From: Meridianimarinicoccus sp. MJW13
GTDB lineage: Bacteria > Pseudomonadota > Alphaproteobacteria > Rhodobacterales > Rhodobacteraceae
Reading direction: 5' to 3'
DNA length: 64,000 nucleotides
Assembly: GCF_014901205.1 (NCBI RefSeq)
Contig: NZ_JACNMU010000003.1
Span: 310,001 to 374,000 of the forward strand
The position numbers were made by a program, and so were the translations under genes. Below are positions 46,354-55,867 of the stretch, one piece after another; the stretch's first letter is position 1; the number at the start of each line of letters is the position of its first letter. The notes under the pieces are model-generated. The model had not been told where the DNA came from, searched no databases, and saw nothing but the letters and a program-made list of their open reading frames with translations.

Positions 46354-47499
46354 ATGACGAGATCACTTAAACTGGCGACAGCCATTGTCGGGCTGGCCGG
46401 CGCAGCGCAGGCCGGCGGCATCGACCGATCCGGCCAGCCGATGGACCTTCTTTTCAAGGATGGCAACTACCTTGAATTTTCCGCGGTCCGGACCATCCCA
46501 AGCGTCAGCGGCACTGACCTGCCGCAATCGCCGCCGGGATTCCCGGTCCCGTATGACAGCGGCGCGTCTTACAATGACGTGGCTGATGCGTTCAACGACC
46601 TGCGGTTCGGCATCAAGTACGACTTCAACGAAAAGTTCAGCGTGGCCTTCATGGGCGGCGAGGACTACGGCGTCGATGTCCTGTACCCCGAAGAGACCGG
46701 CTCGCTTCTGGGCGGCACGCTCGCGGATGCCAATTCCTACGCGCTGGCGCTGGTCGGCCGCTTCCACGTCAACGAGAACTTCAGCTTTCATGCCGGTGTG
46801 CGTCGCCAGACAGCCGACGGCAAGATCGGCCTTGGCGGTCTCGCCTACGGCGGGGTCAACGGGTACGAGGTGAACCTCGGCGAGGATTCGGCCTGGGGCT
46901 ATATTGTCGGCGGTGCCTACGAGCGGCCCGAGATCGGGCTCCGCGTCGCGCTGACCTACAACTCGACGATCACCCACAGCTTCAAGACCACGGAAACCCT
47001 GAACGGGGCCAGCCTGGGCAACAGCAAGAAAACCGATGTGGACATCCCGCAGTCGGTGAACCTGGACTTCCAGACCGGCGTTGCCGAAGACACGCTGGTG
47101 TTCGGCCAAATCCGCTGGGTCGATCATTCGCAGTTCACCGTGGATCCCGAGATTTTCACCGCCCTGACCGGAACCGGCCTGGTGAAAGTGGACAACTCCA
47201 CCACCTACACGCTGGGGGTCGGCCACCGCTTCTCCGATCAGATCAGCGCCTCGATCGCCTACATCTACGACGATGTCTACGGCGACGATCTGGTGTCGCC
47301 GCTGGCGCCCACCCATGGCAGCCAGGCGCTGCGCATCGGGGCCACCTACCGCGTCAACCAGGTCGAATTCGCCGCCGGTATTCGCTATACGTGGCTGGGC
47401 GATGCCTTGGCCGAAACCGGCACGCCGGACGTGGCGCGCGCCGATTTCTCGGACAACAGCGCGGTCTCGGTCGGTCTGCGCGTCGGCTATTTCTTCTGA
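46354..47499 (+). CDS. FadL/OmpP1-like outer-membrane transport protein
   Basis: A 381-residue protein with a signal peptide (MTRSLKLATAIVGLAGAAQA) and alternating hydrophobic strands ending in phenylalanine (RVGYFF), as in outer-membrane beta-barrels. Its pattern resembles the FadL/OmpP1/TodX family that takes up long-chain fatty acids and other hydrophobic compounds (QAGGIDRSGQPMDLLFKDGN, RFGIKYDFNEKFSVAF). It is somewhat shorter than E. coli FadL. A strong terminator follows 21 bp after the stop. Confidence 0.82.
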   Translation: MTRSLKLATAIVGLAGAAQAGGIDRSGQPMDLLFKDGNYLEFSAVRTIPSVSGTDLPQSPPGFPVPYDSGASYNDVADAFNDLRFGIKYDFNEKFSVAFMGGEDYGVDVLYPEETGSLLGGTLADANSYALALVGRFHVNENFSFHAGVRRQTADGKIGLGGLAYGGVNGYEVNLGEDSAWGYIVGGAYERPEIGLRVALTYNSTITHSFKTTETLNGASLGNSKKTDVDIPQSVNLDFQTGVAEDTLVFGQIRWVDHSQFTVDPEIFTALTGTGLVKVDNSTTYTLGVGHRFSDQISASIAYIYDDVYGDDLVSPLAPTHGSQALRIGATYRVNQVEFAAGIRYTWLGDALAETGTPDVARADFSDNSAVSVGLRVGYFF

Positions 47500-47520
47500 A
47501 GCCAACCAACCGCTTTACTG

Positions 47521-47545
47521 AAGGGCCGCCCATGGGCGGCCCTTT
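47521..47545 (+). terminator. Intrinsic terminator after the FadL-like gene
   Basis: AAGGGCCGCC, a CATG loop and GGCGGCCCTT form a perfect 10-bp stem followed by T. It isolates the porin gene from the P-loop protein gene. Confidence 0.85.
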
Positions 47546-47620
47546 GTCGTTGCCGCCGGCTTTGTGTTGAAGCGCCCCGGCCTTCCCTGCTAGGCGAGAG
47601 CGGCAAGACAGGGGCAGCAC

Positions 47621-48484
47621 ATGATCACACGACCCACCGCCGATGCCTGGCGGCAGCAGGACCGCAAACGCATTCTCTTTTTCGGCATGTCGGGGCTCGG
47701 CAAGACCCATGTGTCGTCGATGCTGCGCGACTGCGGCGGCTGGTTCCACTATTCGGTCGATTACCGCATCGGCACCCGCTACATGGGCGAACATATCGTC
47801 GACAATTTCAAGCGCGAGGCGATGCGCAACCCCTTTCTGGCGGAACTGCTGCTGAGCGATTCGATCTACATCGCCTCGAACATCACCTTCCACAACCTGG
47901 CGCCACTTTCGACCTATCTGGGCAAGCCCGGAGATCCGGCCAGGGGCGGCCTGCCCTTCGACGAATACCTGCGCCGGCAGGAGCAGCACCGTGTGGCCGA
48001 GGTTGCCGCCCTGCTGGACACCGCCCATTTCGCGCATCGTGCCGAAGACCTGTACGGCTACCGCGACTTCGTCTGCGACAGCGGCGGCTCGATCTGCGAG
48101 GTCGTGGATCCCGAAGACCCGGAAGATCCGGTGCTGACCGCCCTGGCCGACACCGCGCTGATGGTCTGGATCGAAGGCTCCGACGCCCATACCGCCGAAC
48201 TGGTGCGCCGCTTCGACAAGGCGCCCAAGCCGATGTATTACCAGCCCGCCTTCCTGACCGAGAAATGGGCCGAATACCTGGACCTGAAATCGGTGCCCGA
48301 GGACAAGGTCGATCCCGACGATTTCGTGCGCTGGACCTATGCCCGCGCGCTGGCGCACCGGCAGCCGCGCTATGCCGCGATGGCCCGCAACTGGGGCATC
48401 TCGGTCAAGGCCGAAGACATCGCCGCCGTCCACAATGCCAAAGACTTGACCGACCTTGTCGCCCGCACGCTTGAGGCCCGTTGA
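47621..48484 (+). CDS. P-loop NTPase of unknown function
   Basis: A 287-residue cytoplasmic protein with Walker A GMSGLGKT at 22-29 in a short N-terminal strand-loop (RILFFGMSGLGKTHVSSML). DFVCDSGGSICEVVD may be the second nucleotide-site segment, and LMVWIEGSD resembles a kinase core strand. It looks like a small-molecule-kinase-like fold rather than AAA+. I recall similar proteins annotated only as ATPase in Rhodobacterales. It lies 44 bp before metA on the same strand; a role in that pathway is not shown. Confidence 0.75.
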   Translation: MITRPTADAWRQQDRKRILFFGMSGLGKTHVSSMLRDCGGWFHYSVDYRIGTRYMGEHIVDNFKREAMRNPFLAELLLSDSIYIASNITFHNLAPLSTYLGKPGDPARGGLPFDEYLRRQEQHRVAEVAALLDTAHFAHRAEDLYGYRDFVCDSGGSICEVVDPEDPEDPVLTALADTALMVWIEGSDAHTAELVRRFDKAPKPMYYQPAFLTEKWAEYLDLKSVPEDKVDPDDFVRWTYARALAHRQPRYAAMARNWGISVKAEDIAAVHNAKDLTDLVARTLEAR

Positions 48485-48528
48485 CCCACGGCCTATATCC
48501 CTAAGTTCACGCAATCTCGGGAAAACCC

Positions 48529-49446
48529 ATGCCCATCAAGATCCCCTCCGACCTGCCCGCCTATGATGTTCTCGACCGCGAGGGCGTCATGGTCATGTCC
48601 GAAGGGCGGGCCGCGCATCAGGACATCCGCCCACTGCAAATCGGCCTGCTCAACCTGATGCCCAAGAAGATCCAGACCGAAACGCAATTTGCCCGGCTGA
48701 TCGGCGCAACACCGCTGCAGATCGACCTGACCCTGATCCGCATGTCCGAGCATCAGTCCAAGACCACCTCGGCCGAGCACATGGAAGCCTTCTACCAGCC
48801 CTTCGAGGCGGTGAAGCACCGAAAGTTCGACGGTCTGATCATCACCGGCGCCCCGATCGAGCATCTGCCCTTCGACGAGGTCACCTATTGGGACGAGCTG
48901 TGCGAGGTCTTCGACTGGACCCAGACCCATGTGCAATCGACCTTCGGCGTCTGCTGGGGCGGCATGGCGATGATCAACTATTTCCACGGCGTGCGGAAAC
49001 ACATGCTGCCGCACAAGGCGTTTGGCTGTTTCCGGCACAAGAACCTCGATCCGGCTTCGCCCTATTTGCGCGGGTTCTCGGATGATTTCGTGATCCCGGT
49101 CAGCCGCTGGACCGAAATGAAACAGGACGAGATCGACGCCGCCCCTGGGCTGAAGACCCTGCTGGGCAGCGACGAGGTCGGCCCCTGTCTGGTCGAGGAC
49201 AAGGGCCATCGCGCGCTCTATAACTTCAACCACTTCGAATACGACAGTGGCACGCTGAAGGAAGAATACGATCGCGATGTGGACGCGGGTGTGACAATCA
49301 ACGTGCCGGGGCACTATTATCCCGACAACGATCCGTCGCGCACGCCGCTGAACCGCTGGCGGTCGCACGCGCATCTGCTTTATGGCAACTGGATCAACGA
49401 GATCTACCAGCACACGCCGTTCGATCTGAACGAGATCGGGCACTAG
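48529..49446 (+). CDS. metA: MetA homoserine O-acyltransferase, probably acetyl-specific
   Basis: A 305-residue enzyme that activates homoserine for methionine synthesis. The catalytic cysteine is C142 ([11 protein letters not shown]), and [10 protein letters not shown] covers the acyl-specificity position: residue 111 is Glu. Work on MetA enzymes shows Gly111 for succinyl-CoA and Glu111 for acetyl-CoA, so this is predicted to be a homoserine O-acetyltransferase despite its family name. The gene is followed by a hydrolase gene one base later. The gap upstream is only 44 bp, too short for a typical SAM riboswitch. Confidence 0.93.
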   Translation: MPIKIPSDLPAYDVLDREGVMVMSEGRAAHQDIRPLQIGLLNLMPKKIQTETQFARLIGATPLQIDLTLIRMSEHQSKTTSAEHMEAFYQPFEAVKHRKFDGLIITGAPIEHLPFDEVTYWDELCEVFDWTQTHVQSTFGVCWGGMAMINYFHGVRKHMLPHKAFGCFRHKNLDPASPYLRGFSDDFVIPVSRWTEMKQDEIDAAPGLKTLLGSDEVGPCLVEDKGHRALYNFNHFEYDSGTLKEEYDRDVDAGVTINVPGHYYPDNDPSRTPLNRWRSHAHLLYGNWINEIYQHTPFDLNEIGH

Positions 49447-49447
49447 G

Positions 49448-50410
49448 ATGCTGGAATTGGCCACAGCGGCGGCGCTAACCGGCGGCGCGGTGCTGGGCGT
49501 GGATCGTCTGGCCACGCGCGCCGAATCCCAGGCCGAGGCCGAGTTTCCGCCCGAAGGCCGGATCCTGACCATCGACGGGGTGAAGGTGCATGCCTGGGTT
49601 CAGGGCAGCGGCCCCGATCTGGTGCTGCTGCACGGTGCGGGCGGCAACCTGCGCGACTTCACCTTTGCGCTGGCCCCGCGTCTGGCCCGCGACTTCCGCG
49701 TCATTGCCTTCGACCGGCCCGGCCACGGCTTCACCGGCAGGGTGCCCGAGGCCGCCGAGGCCAAGCGCGGCGAAAGCCCGCGCGAACAGGCCCGTCTTCT
49801 GCAGGCCGCCGCGCGACAGTTGGGCGTGACCCGCGCGCTGGTGCTGGGTCAAAGCTTCGGCGGTGCCGTCGCCATGGCCTGGGCGCTGGAAGATCCTGCC
49901 ATGACCGCCGGACTGGTGATCGTATCCGGCGCCACCATGCCCTGGCCCGGCAAGCTGAAACCCTCGTACCACGTCAACGCCAGCCGCGCCGGGGCCACCA
50001 CGCTGGTGCCGCTGCTGACCGCTTTTCCGCCGCAAAGCCTGATGGATCAGATCCTGTCGGGCATCTTTGCCCCCGCGCCGGTGCCACAGGGATTTACCGC
50101 GCATTTCGGCCTGCCGCTGAGCCTGCGCCGCACCACCATGGTCGCCAATGCCCGGCAGGTCACCGGCCTGAAGGACCATGTCATCGCCATGTCCGGCCAG
50201 TATGGCACGCTTCAGATGCCCGCCGAACTGGTCCACGGCGCGCTGGACACCATCGTTCTGCCCGACATCCATGCCGAGCCGCTGTCCACCTTGCTGCCCG
50301 ACGCCCGGCTGACGATGCTGGACGATGCCGGTCACATGCCGCATCACACCCATCCCGATGCCGTGCTGGATGCTGTCGCGCGGGTCGCCGAACGCGCCGG
50401 ATTGCGCTAA
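49448..50410 (+). CDS. Alpha/beta hydrolase
   Basis: A 320-residue alpha/beta-fold hydrolase. The nucleophile elbow is GQSFGG with S136, the oxyanion HGAGG is at 62-66, and the catalytic histidine lies in DDAGHMPHH near 295; an aspartate in GALDTIVLPD is the likely third member. A short hydrophobic N-terminus (MLELATAAALTGGAVLGVDR) may anchor it in the membrane. It begins one base after metA, so co-transcription is near certain; any role in methionine metabolism is unproven. Substrate unknown. Confidence 0.85.
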   Translation: MLELATAAALTGGAVLGVDRLATRAESQAEAEFPPEGRILTIDGVKVHAWVQGSGPDLVLLHGAGGNLRDFTFALAPRLARDFRVIAFDRPGHGFTGRVPEAAEAKRGESPREQARLLQAAARQLGVTRALVLGQSFGGAVAMAWALEDPAMTAGLVIVSGATMPWPGKLKPSYHVNASRAGATTLVPLLTAFPPQSLMDQILSGIFAPAPVPQGFTAHFGLPLSLRRTTMVANARQVTGLKDHVIAMSGQYGTLQMPAELVHGALDTIVLPDIHAEPLSTLLPDARLTMLDDAGHMPHHTHPDAVLDAVARVAERAGLR

Positions 50411-50436
50411 TTCCTTCAGGTCGCTAGGTTTTGACG

Positions 50437-51315
50437 ATGACAGACGTTGCAGACCTGCCCTTTGATGGCGCCATCACCCGGTTTTTCGAAACCGAAGCCC
50501 CCGATCACGTCCGCAGCGCCATCAATGGCGGCGACAAGGTGATCCTGATCCCGCCTTATCCCTATGACCATCGGATGAAGTCGCGAGAGTATTCCGAGAC
50601 CCTTTACAAGCTTCAGATCGAACTGGCCAAGCTTCAGGCCTGGGTGCAAGCCTCGGGCGCGCGCGTCATCATTGTGTTCGAGGGCCGCGATGCGGCGGGC
50701 AAGGGCGGCGCGATCAAGCGGTTCAAGGAAAACATGAACCCGCGCGTGGCGCGGGTCGTGGCCTTGTCGAAACCCTCGGACACCGAGCGGTCGCAGTGGT
50801 ATTTCCAGCGCTACATCGCCCATTTCCCAGCCGCCGGTCACATCGCCCTGTTCGACCGGTCCTGGTACAATCGTGCCGTGGTCGAACGGGTCTTCGACTT
50901 CTGCACCACCGCCGAACGGGAGCAATTCTTCGATCAGGTGCCCGCCCTGGAAGAGGCGCTTGTGGATGACAACGTGCATCTGGTGAAAATCTGGCTTGAG
51001 GTCGGCCGCGCCGAACAATTGCACCGCTTTCTGTCGCGCGAGAAAGATCCGCTGAAGCAATGGAAGCTCAGCCAAATCGACGTGGACGGGCTGCGCCGCT
51101 GGGATGCCTATACCGTTGCTATCCAGGAAACCTTCGACCGCACCCACAGCGCCCATGCGCCCTGGACCGTCATCAAGGCCGATGACAAACGCCGCGCCCG
51201 CATCGCGGTGATCCAGCGGGTGCTCAGCCAGATCCCCTATGCCGGCAAGGATGCCGAAGTGGCCTGCGCCCCGGATCCGGCAATCTGCGGCGGCCCTGAA
51301 ATCTGGAATGGCTAA
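50437..51315 (+). CDS. ppk2: Polyphosphate kinase 2
   Basis: A 292-residue PPK2-family kinase that transfers phosphate between polyphosphate and nucleotides. Walker A is GRDAAGKGG (83-91), the lid/Walker B segment FDRSWYNR (139-146), and the ERSQWYFQRY block is conserved. One PPK2 domain of this length and sequence fits the class that acts on nucleoside diphosphates. The start at 50437 is preferred to TTG at 50431. Its last 8 bp overlap the TetR gene start. Confidence 0.93.
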   Translation: MTDVADLPFDGAITRFFETEAPDHVRSAINGGDKVILIPPYPYDHRMKSREYSETLYKLQIELAKLQAWVQASGARVIIVFEGRDAAGKGGAIKRFKENMNPRVARVVALSKPSDTERSQWYFQRYIAHFPAAGHIALFDRSWYNRAVVERVFDFCTTAEREQFFDQVPALEEALVDDNVHLVKIWLEVGRAEQLHRFLSREKDPLKQWKLSQIDVDGLRRWDAYTVAIQETFDRTHSAHAPWTVIKADDKRRARIAVIQRVLSQIPYAGKDAEVACAPDPAICGGPEIWNG

Positions 51316-51925
51316 ACGCGGCTATCACCATGGCAATCTGCGGCAGGCGCTTGTGGATGCGGCGCTGAACCTGATCGCCGAACGTGGGCCCACCGGCTTT
51401 ACCCTCTCCGAGGCGGCGAAGGCCGCTGGCGTGACCCCGGCGGCCGTCTACCGCCATTTTCAGGGTCGCGAGGATCTGATCGCGGAATGTGCGCGGCAGG
51501 GATACGAGATCTTCGCCGACCTGATGGAGTTCGCCTTCGACGGTGGCAAACCCACCGCCCTGTCGGCCTTCGAAGCCACGGGCCGCGCCTATCTGGCCTT
51601 TGCCCGCAAGTATCCCGGTCACTACGTGTCGATGTTCGAAAGCGGCATCTCGGTCAATCGTACCCCGGAACTGGCACGCGCCTCGGCCCGTGCGCGCGGC
51701 GTGCTGGAACACGCCGCCGAAAACCTGTCCCAGCACATCCCGAAGGAAAAGCGCCCGCCGGCGGCCATGGTCAGCGCCCATGTCTGGGCGCTCAGCCACG
51801 GGGTGGTGGAACTGTTCAGCCGGGGCGAGCCCGGCAGCCAGGCCCCCTATCCGCCCGAGGATCTGCTGGAAGCGGGCGTCGGCATCTACCTGCGCGGGCT
51901 GGGTCTGATCGCCCCGGACCGCTGA
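51308..51925 (+). CDS. TetR/AcrR-family regulator
   Basis: A 205-residue regulator with the N-terminal TetR helix-turn-helix (FTLSEAAKAAGVTPAAVYRH) and a ligand-binding C-terminal region (TetR_C_33-like). The ATG overlaps the ppk2 stop in ATGGCTAA, so translation is likely coupled. It might regulate ppk2 or the convergent potABC-type operon, whose end is 3 bp away, but no operator is evident. Confidence 0.88.
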   Translation: MAKRGYHHGNLRQALVDAALNLIAERGPTGFTLSEAAKAAGVTPAAVYRHFQGREDLIAECARQGYEIFADLMEFAFDGGKPTALSAFEATGRAYLAFARKYPGHYVSMFESGISVNRTPELARASARARGVLEHAAENLSQHIPKEKRPPAAMVSAHVWALSHGVVELFSRGEPGSQAPYPPEDLLEAGVGIYLRGLGLIAPDR

Positions 51926-51928
51926 CCT

Positions 51929-53017
51929 TCAGGTCTCGGCAAAGGGGATCAGCGCGCCGGGTTCCCACGCCAGCCGGATGGCATCGCCGCGCGACAGCAC
52001 CGGACGGCTGATCATGTTCTTCATGGAACAGGTGACCGGTGCCTGCCTGCCCTGCAAGGCAATCTCGTAATAGGTCATGTCGCCGTAATAGGCGCGATCC
52101 TCGACCACCCCATCGACGAACTTGCCGGTGGGCAGTTCCGACGAGGTGAACAGCACCGACATGGATTCGGGCCGCAAGCCGAAGGTCATCGGTCCCGGTG
52201 CTGCGCCGTCGGGCAGGAAGTCACGCGGCAGGGCCACTGCGCCCAGTCCCGGAATATCGGCCAGCAGATGCGCGCCATCCTGGCGCAAGGCCCCGGGCAG
52301 CAGGTTCATCATGCCGATGAATTCGCCCACCTTGCGGCTGTTGGGCCGCAGGTACAGGCCTTCGGGCGTATCCACCTGCGCGATCGCGCCTTCGAACATC
52401 ACCGCGATGCGGTCGGACATGATCAGGGCTTCTTCCTGATCGTGGGTGACAAGGATGAAGGTGATGCCCACCTGCCGTTGCAGGCGCCGCAACTCGGTCT
52501 GCATCTGCTCGCGCAGTTTCTTGTCCAGCGCCGACAGCGGTTCATCCAGCAACAGCACCTTTGGCTTCAGGATCAGCGCGCGGGCCAGCGCCACCCGTTG
52601 CCGCTGACCGCCTGACAACGCATGCGCGGCGCGCGGGCCATAGCCGCCAAGACCGACCATCTCCAACGCCTCTTCGACGGCGCGGGTCTTGTCGGCGCGC
52701 GGCATGGGCGACTTGCGCAGCCCGAAGCCGACGTTCTGAGCCACGGTCAGATGCGGGAAGATGGCATAGCTTTGAAACACCATGTTGGTCGGGCGCCGGT
52801 TCGGCCCGACCCCGGCCATGTCCTGCCCGTCGATGGCCAGCACCCCGTTCTCGGGCATCTCGAACCCGGCGATTGACCGCAGAAGCGTGGTCTTGCCACA
52901 GCCCGATGGCCCCAGCAGCGAGAAGAACTCGCCTTCGGCGATCTCGAGGTTGATATCGCGCAGCGCGTGATAGTCGCCATAGTACTTGTTGATCCCCTGA
53001 AGGGAGATGAGCGCCAT
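51929..53017 (-). CDS. potA: PotA-like ABC transporter ATPase
   Basis: A 362-residue ATPase of a polyamine-type importer. Walker A GPSGCGKTT (36-44), the signature LSGGQRQRVALARAL and Walker B LLLDEPLSALD are intact, and a C-terminal TOBE domain of about 110 residues follows. Start at 53017 shares a base with the stop of the upstream permease (TGATG). It is the last gene of a potB-potC-potA-like operon that lacks its binding protein. Confidence 0.93.
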   Translation of the reverse strand: MALISLQGINKYYGDYHALRDINLEIAEGEFFSLLGPSGCGKTTLLRSIAGFEMPENGVLAIDGQDMAGVGPNRRPTNMVFQSYAIFPHLTVAQNVGFGLRKSPMPRADKTRAVEEALEMVGLGGYGPRAAHALSGGQRQRVALARALILKPKVLLLDEPLSALDKKLREQMQTELRRLQRQVGITFILVTHDQEEALIMSDRIAVMFEGAIAQVDTPEGLYLRPNSRKVGEFIGMMNLLPGALRQDGAHLLADIPGLGAVALPRDFLPDGAAPGPMTFGLRPESMSVLFTSSELPTGKFVDGVVEDRAYYGDMTYYEIALQGRQAPVTCSMKNMISRPVLSRGDAIRLAWEPGALIPFAET

Positions 53018-53835
53018 CAGAGGAACCCTCCTGTTTCTGCACCACCGCGTTTGCGCACCCCGCGCCGCCGCGCCCATTCCGCCAGGATCAGCAGCAGGAT
53101 CGACAGGCTGACCAGGATCGTGCCCAGGGCCATGACCACCGGCAGCCGCTGCGGAAAGCGCAACTGGCCCCACAGATAGACCGGCAGCGTGGCGTCAGAC
53201 CCCGACAGGAAGAAGGCGATGATGAATTCATCCATGGAAATCGTGAAGGCGATCAGCAGCGACGAGATGATCCCCGGCATCACCAGCGGCAGCACGATCA
53301 GCCGGAACACACCCCAGGAATTTTCACCCAGGTCGATGGCGGCTTCCTCCAGCGAGACATCCAGCGACTGGAAGGCCGAATTGAGGATCGCGATGGAAAA
53401 CGGCGTGCAGATCAGCACATGCCCAAGGATCACCGTCAGCGAGCTGAGCTGAAGCCCCAGTTGCAGGAACACCACCAGCAGCGACACCGCCACGATGATT
53501 TCGGGCAGCACCAGCGGCAGCATGATCAACCCCATGATCCCGCCCTTGCCCGGAAACCTGTAGCGCGCGGCGGCGCGGGCGGCGCAGATGCCCAGCAGGG
53601 TCGAGACGGCGGCCGTGATCAGCGCAATGCGCACCGAAGTCAGAACCGCCGCGTGCAGGGCCTCGACCTCGACCAGTTGCGCGAACCATTCGGTGGTGAA
53701 GCTGCTCAGTGGAAAGGCGATGACAGTGGAGCTGTTGAAGGCGAAGATCGGCAGCAGCAGAATCGGCAGATACAGGAACACAAGGTACAGCGCCGCATAG
53801 AGCCGCAGCCAGCCGCCCCGGAACAGCGCGCTCAT
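53017..53835 (-). CDS. potC: PotC-like ABC transporter permease
   Basis: A 272-residue permease with six hydrophobic helices. The conserved EAA loop (SLEEAAIDLGENSWGVFRLIVLP) contacts the ATPase. It starts 4 bp inside the end of the PotB-like gene (ATGA). The substrate class is inferred from the family (spermidine/putrescine or related). Likely partner: the PotD-like protein at 17.2 kb or another binding protein outside the window. Confidence 0.92.
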   Translation of the reverse strand: MSALFRGGWLRLYAALYLVFLYLPILLLPIFAFNSSTVIAFPLSSFTTEWFAQLVEVEALHAAVLTSVRIALITAAVSTLLGICAARAAARYRFPGKGGIMGLIMLPLVLPEIIVAVSLLVVFLQLGLQLSSLTVILGHVLICTPFSIAILNSAFQSLDVSLEEAAIDLGENSWGVFRLIVLPLVMPGIISSLLIAFTISMDEFIIAFFLSGSDATLPVYLWGQLRFPQRLPVVMALGTILVSLSILLLILAEWARRRGVRKRGGAETGGFL

Positions 53836-54701
53836 GACCGCCCCCGCAGATAGCGGCGGTTCAGCGCCACGAAGATCAGGGCAATGATCGTCACGATCAC
53901 CATGGCCACCACCGCCAGCGTCGCGCCCATGGGCGCATTGTTCAGCTTCAGAAATTGTGTCTGGATCATGTTGGCGATCATCAGCCCGCCCGGCCCGCCC
54001 ACCAGCCGCGGCGTGACATAGTCCCCGATGGTCGGGATGAAGACGATCAGGCTGGCCGCCACCACGCCCGGCATGGCCAGCGGCAAGGTCACCCGGAAGA
54101 ACGCCGACAGCCGGGTTTCGCCCAGATCCTGCGCCGCCTCAAGCAGCGATCGGTCGATACGTTCCAGCGACACGAAGATCGGTAGAATCGCGAAGGGTGC
54201 AAAAGCATGGGCCAGCGTAATGACCACAGCGTTGAAATTGTACAGGATCACCGTCAGCGGCTCGTCAATCAGGCCCAGCCCGATCAGCCCTGAATTCAGC
54301 ACCCCGTTGTAGCCCAGGATCACTTTCCACAGAAACACCCGGATCAGGTAGGAGGTCCAGAACGGGATCGTCACAAGGAAGATCCACAGCGACTTGCGCC
54401 CCGCCGGCACGTGAAACGAGATGAAATAGGCCACCGGAAAGGCCAGCAGCACCGTCACCAGCGTCACCAATCCGGCGATCTTCAGCGACCGGATCATCAA
54501 CTCGCGATAGATCGGGTCGGTGAACGCCTCGCGGTAGTTGGTCAGGGTGAAGCTTTTGTCGATGGTCAGATAATCCTGCGTCCAGAAACTGAACGCCAGA
54601 ATTGCGGCCATGGGCGCGGCCAGCAGCAGCACCGCGTACAGCAAGGGCGCAGAAATCAAGGCAAGGCCGCGTCTGGCCCCGGATGTGCGCAAGTCCGTCA
54701 T
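53832..54701 (-). CDS. potB: PotB-like ABC transporter permease
   Basis: A 289-residue permease with six helices and the EAA loop (SLLEAAQDLGETRLSAFFRVTLP). Start at 54701 follows AGGAA; the frame is open to 54872 without support. First gene of the transporter operon. The short upstream gap is shared with the divergent GT2 gene. Confidence 0.92.
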   Translation of the reverse strand: MTDLRTSGARRGLALISAPLLYAVLLLAAPMAAILAFSFWTQDYLTIDKSFTLTNYREAFTDPIYRELMIRSLKIAGLVTLVTVLLAFPVAYFISFHVPAGRKSLWIFLVTIPFWTSYLIRVFLWKVILGYNGVLNSGLIGLGLIDEPLTVILYNFNAVVITLAHAFAPFAILPIFVSLERIDRSLLEAAQDLGETRLSAFFRVTLPLAMPGVVAASLIVFIPTIGDYVTPRLVGGPGGLMIANMIQTQFLKLNNAPMGATLAVVAMVIVTIIALIFVALNRRYLRGRS

Positions 54702-54916
54702 GGAAGTTCCTGTTGCCCGTTTGCGGGCGAGTATTGTGCCTGCGCCCGCCCCTGTAAACAGCCTGTTGACCTTGTTGACCCAAGGGCGTGACGCCTGCGC
54801 ACAGAAGCCCAGAAAGCCCTTTGTCCGATGCCGTCCAGCCGCTATCAGCAAGGGACAGGCCTGCCGGTCCACAGGTGGGCCGGTTGTGTGTCAAACGGTT
54901 GCGTGGAGTGCCGACC

Positions 54917-55867
54917 ATGAAAACCATTTCCGTCGTCTCGCCGTGTTACAACGAGGAAGACAACGTCTTCCAATGCTATGAAACCGTCCGCGCGATCTTT
55001 GCCGAACACCTGCCGGACTATCGGTTGGAACATATCTTTGTCGACAATGCCTCGACCGACCGCACGCCCGAGATCCTGCGCGAAATGGCCGCCAAGGATC
55101 CCACGATCCGCGTGGTGCTGAACGCCCGCAATTTCGGGGTGTTCCGGTCAACCTTCAACGGGTTGCGCTATGCCACTGGCGACGCGGTGGTGGTGATGCT
55201 GCCGGTCGATCTGCAAGACCCGCCCGAGATGATCCCCGAATTCGTCCAGCTGTGGCAAAGCGGCTATGACGTGGTGGCCGGCGCCCGCAACATCCGCGAG
55301 GAAGGCTATTTCCTGCGCAACGCGCGCGGCCTGTTCTACCGGACCCTGAACCGGCTGTCGGATGTGACCCTTGAGCCGTCGGTCGGAGAGTTCCAGCTGA
55401 TTGACAAGAAGGTGCTGAAGGCGGTGCTGTCGCACAACGACCACTACCCCTATATCCGGGGCATCATCGCCTCCTGCGGGTTCAGGCGGATCATCGTGCC
55501 CTATACGTGGAAGGCCCGCAAACGCGGCCTGTCCAAGCACAACATGGGGGCGCTGACCGATGTGGCGCTGAACGCGATCTTCGCCTTCTCGCGCGCGCCG
55601 ATGCGGTTCTGCACGATCTCCGGGCTGGTCATCGCGGTGGGCTGCATCCTGTTTGCGCTGTTCGAGGTTCTGCTCTTCCTGATCGCGCCCAGCGATGCAC
55701 CGCGCGGCACCATGACGATCATCGTGTCGCTGTTCTTCCTGAGCGGCATTCAGTTGCTGTTCATCGGGATGCTGGGCGAATACATCACCGCGATCCACAA
55801 CCAGGTGCGCGGCGGCCCGCTGGTGATCGAGGAAGATCGTCTGAACATCGACGAAGACAGCGCCTAG
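54917..55867 (+). CDS. Membrane-bound family 2 glycosyltransferase (DPM1/GtrB-like)
   Basis: A 316-residue protein. The GT-A domain has SVVSPCYNEEDNV, DNASTDRTPEI and the catalytic-site LPVDLQDPPE motif. Two C-terminal transmembrane helices follow (FCTISGLVIAVGCILFALF and TIIVSLFFLSGIQLLFIGML), as in bactoprenol-phosphate glucosyltransferases (GtrB). It probably loads a sugar onto undecaprenyl phosphate. A GtrA flippase-like gene is convergent and overlaps by 4 bp at a shared CTAG, supporting a GtrA/GtrB pair. Confidence 0.9.
   Translation: MKTISVVSPCYNEEDNVFQCYETVRAIFAEHLPDYRLEHIFVDNASTDRTPEILREMAAKDPTIRVVLNARNFGVFRSTFNGLRYATGDAVVVMLPVDLQDPPEMIPEFVQLWQSGYDVVAGARNIREEGYFLRNARGLFYRTLNRLSDVTLEPSVGEFQLIDKKVLKAVLSHNDHYPYIRGIIASCGFRRIIVPYTWKARKRGLSKHNMGALTDVALNAIFAFSRAPMRFCTISGLVIAVGCILFALFEVLLFLIAPSDAPRGTMTIIVSLFFLSGIQLLFIGMLGEYITAIHNQVRGGPLVIEEDRLNIDEDSA

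Noticed and set aside
48485-48528. SAM riboswitch in front of metA
   Set aside because: The gap is only 44 bp and shows no SAM-II-like pseudoknot pattern.
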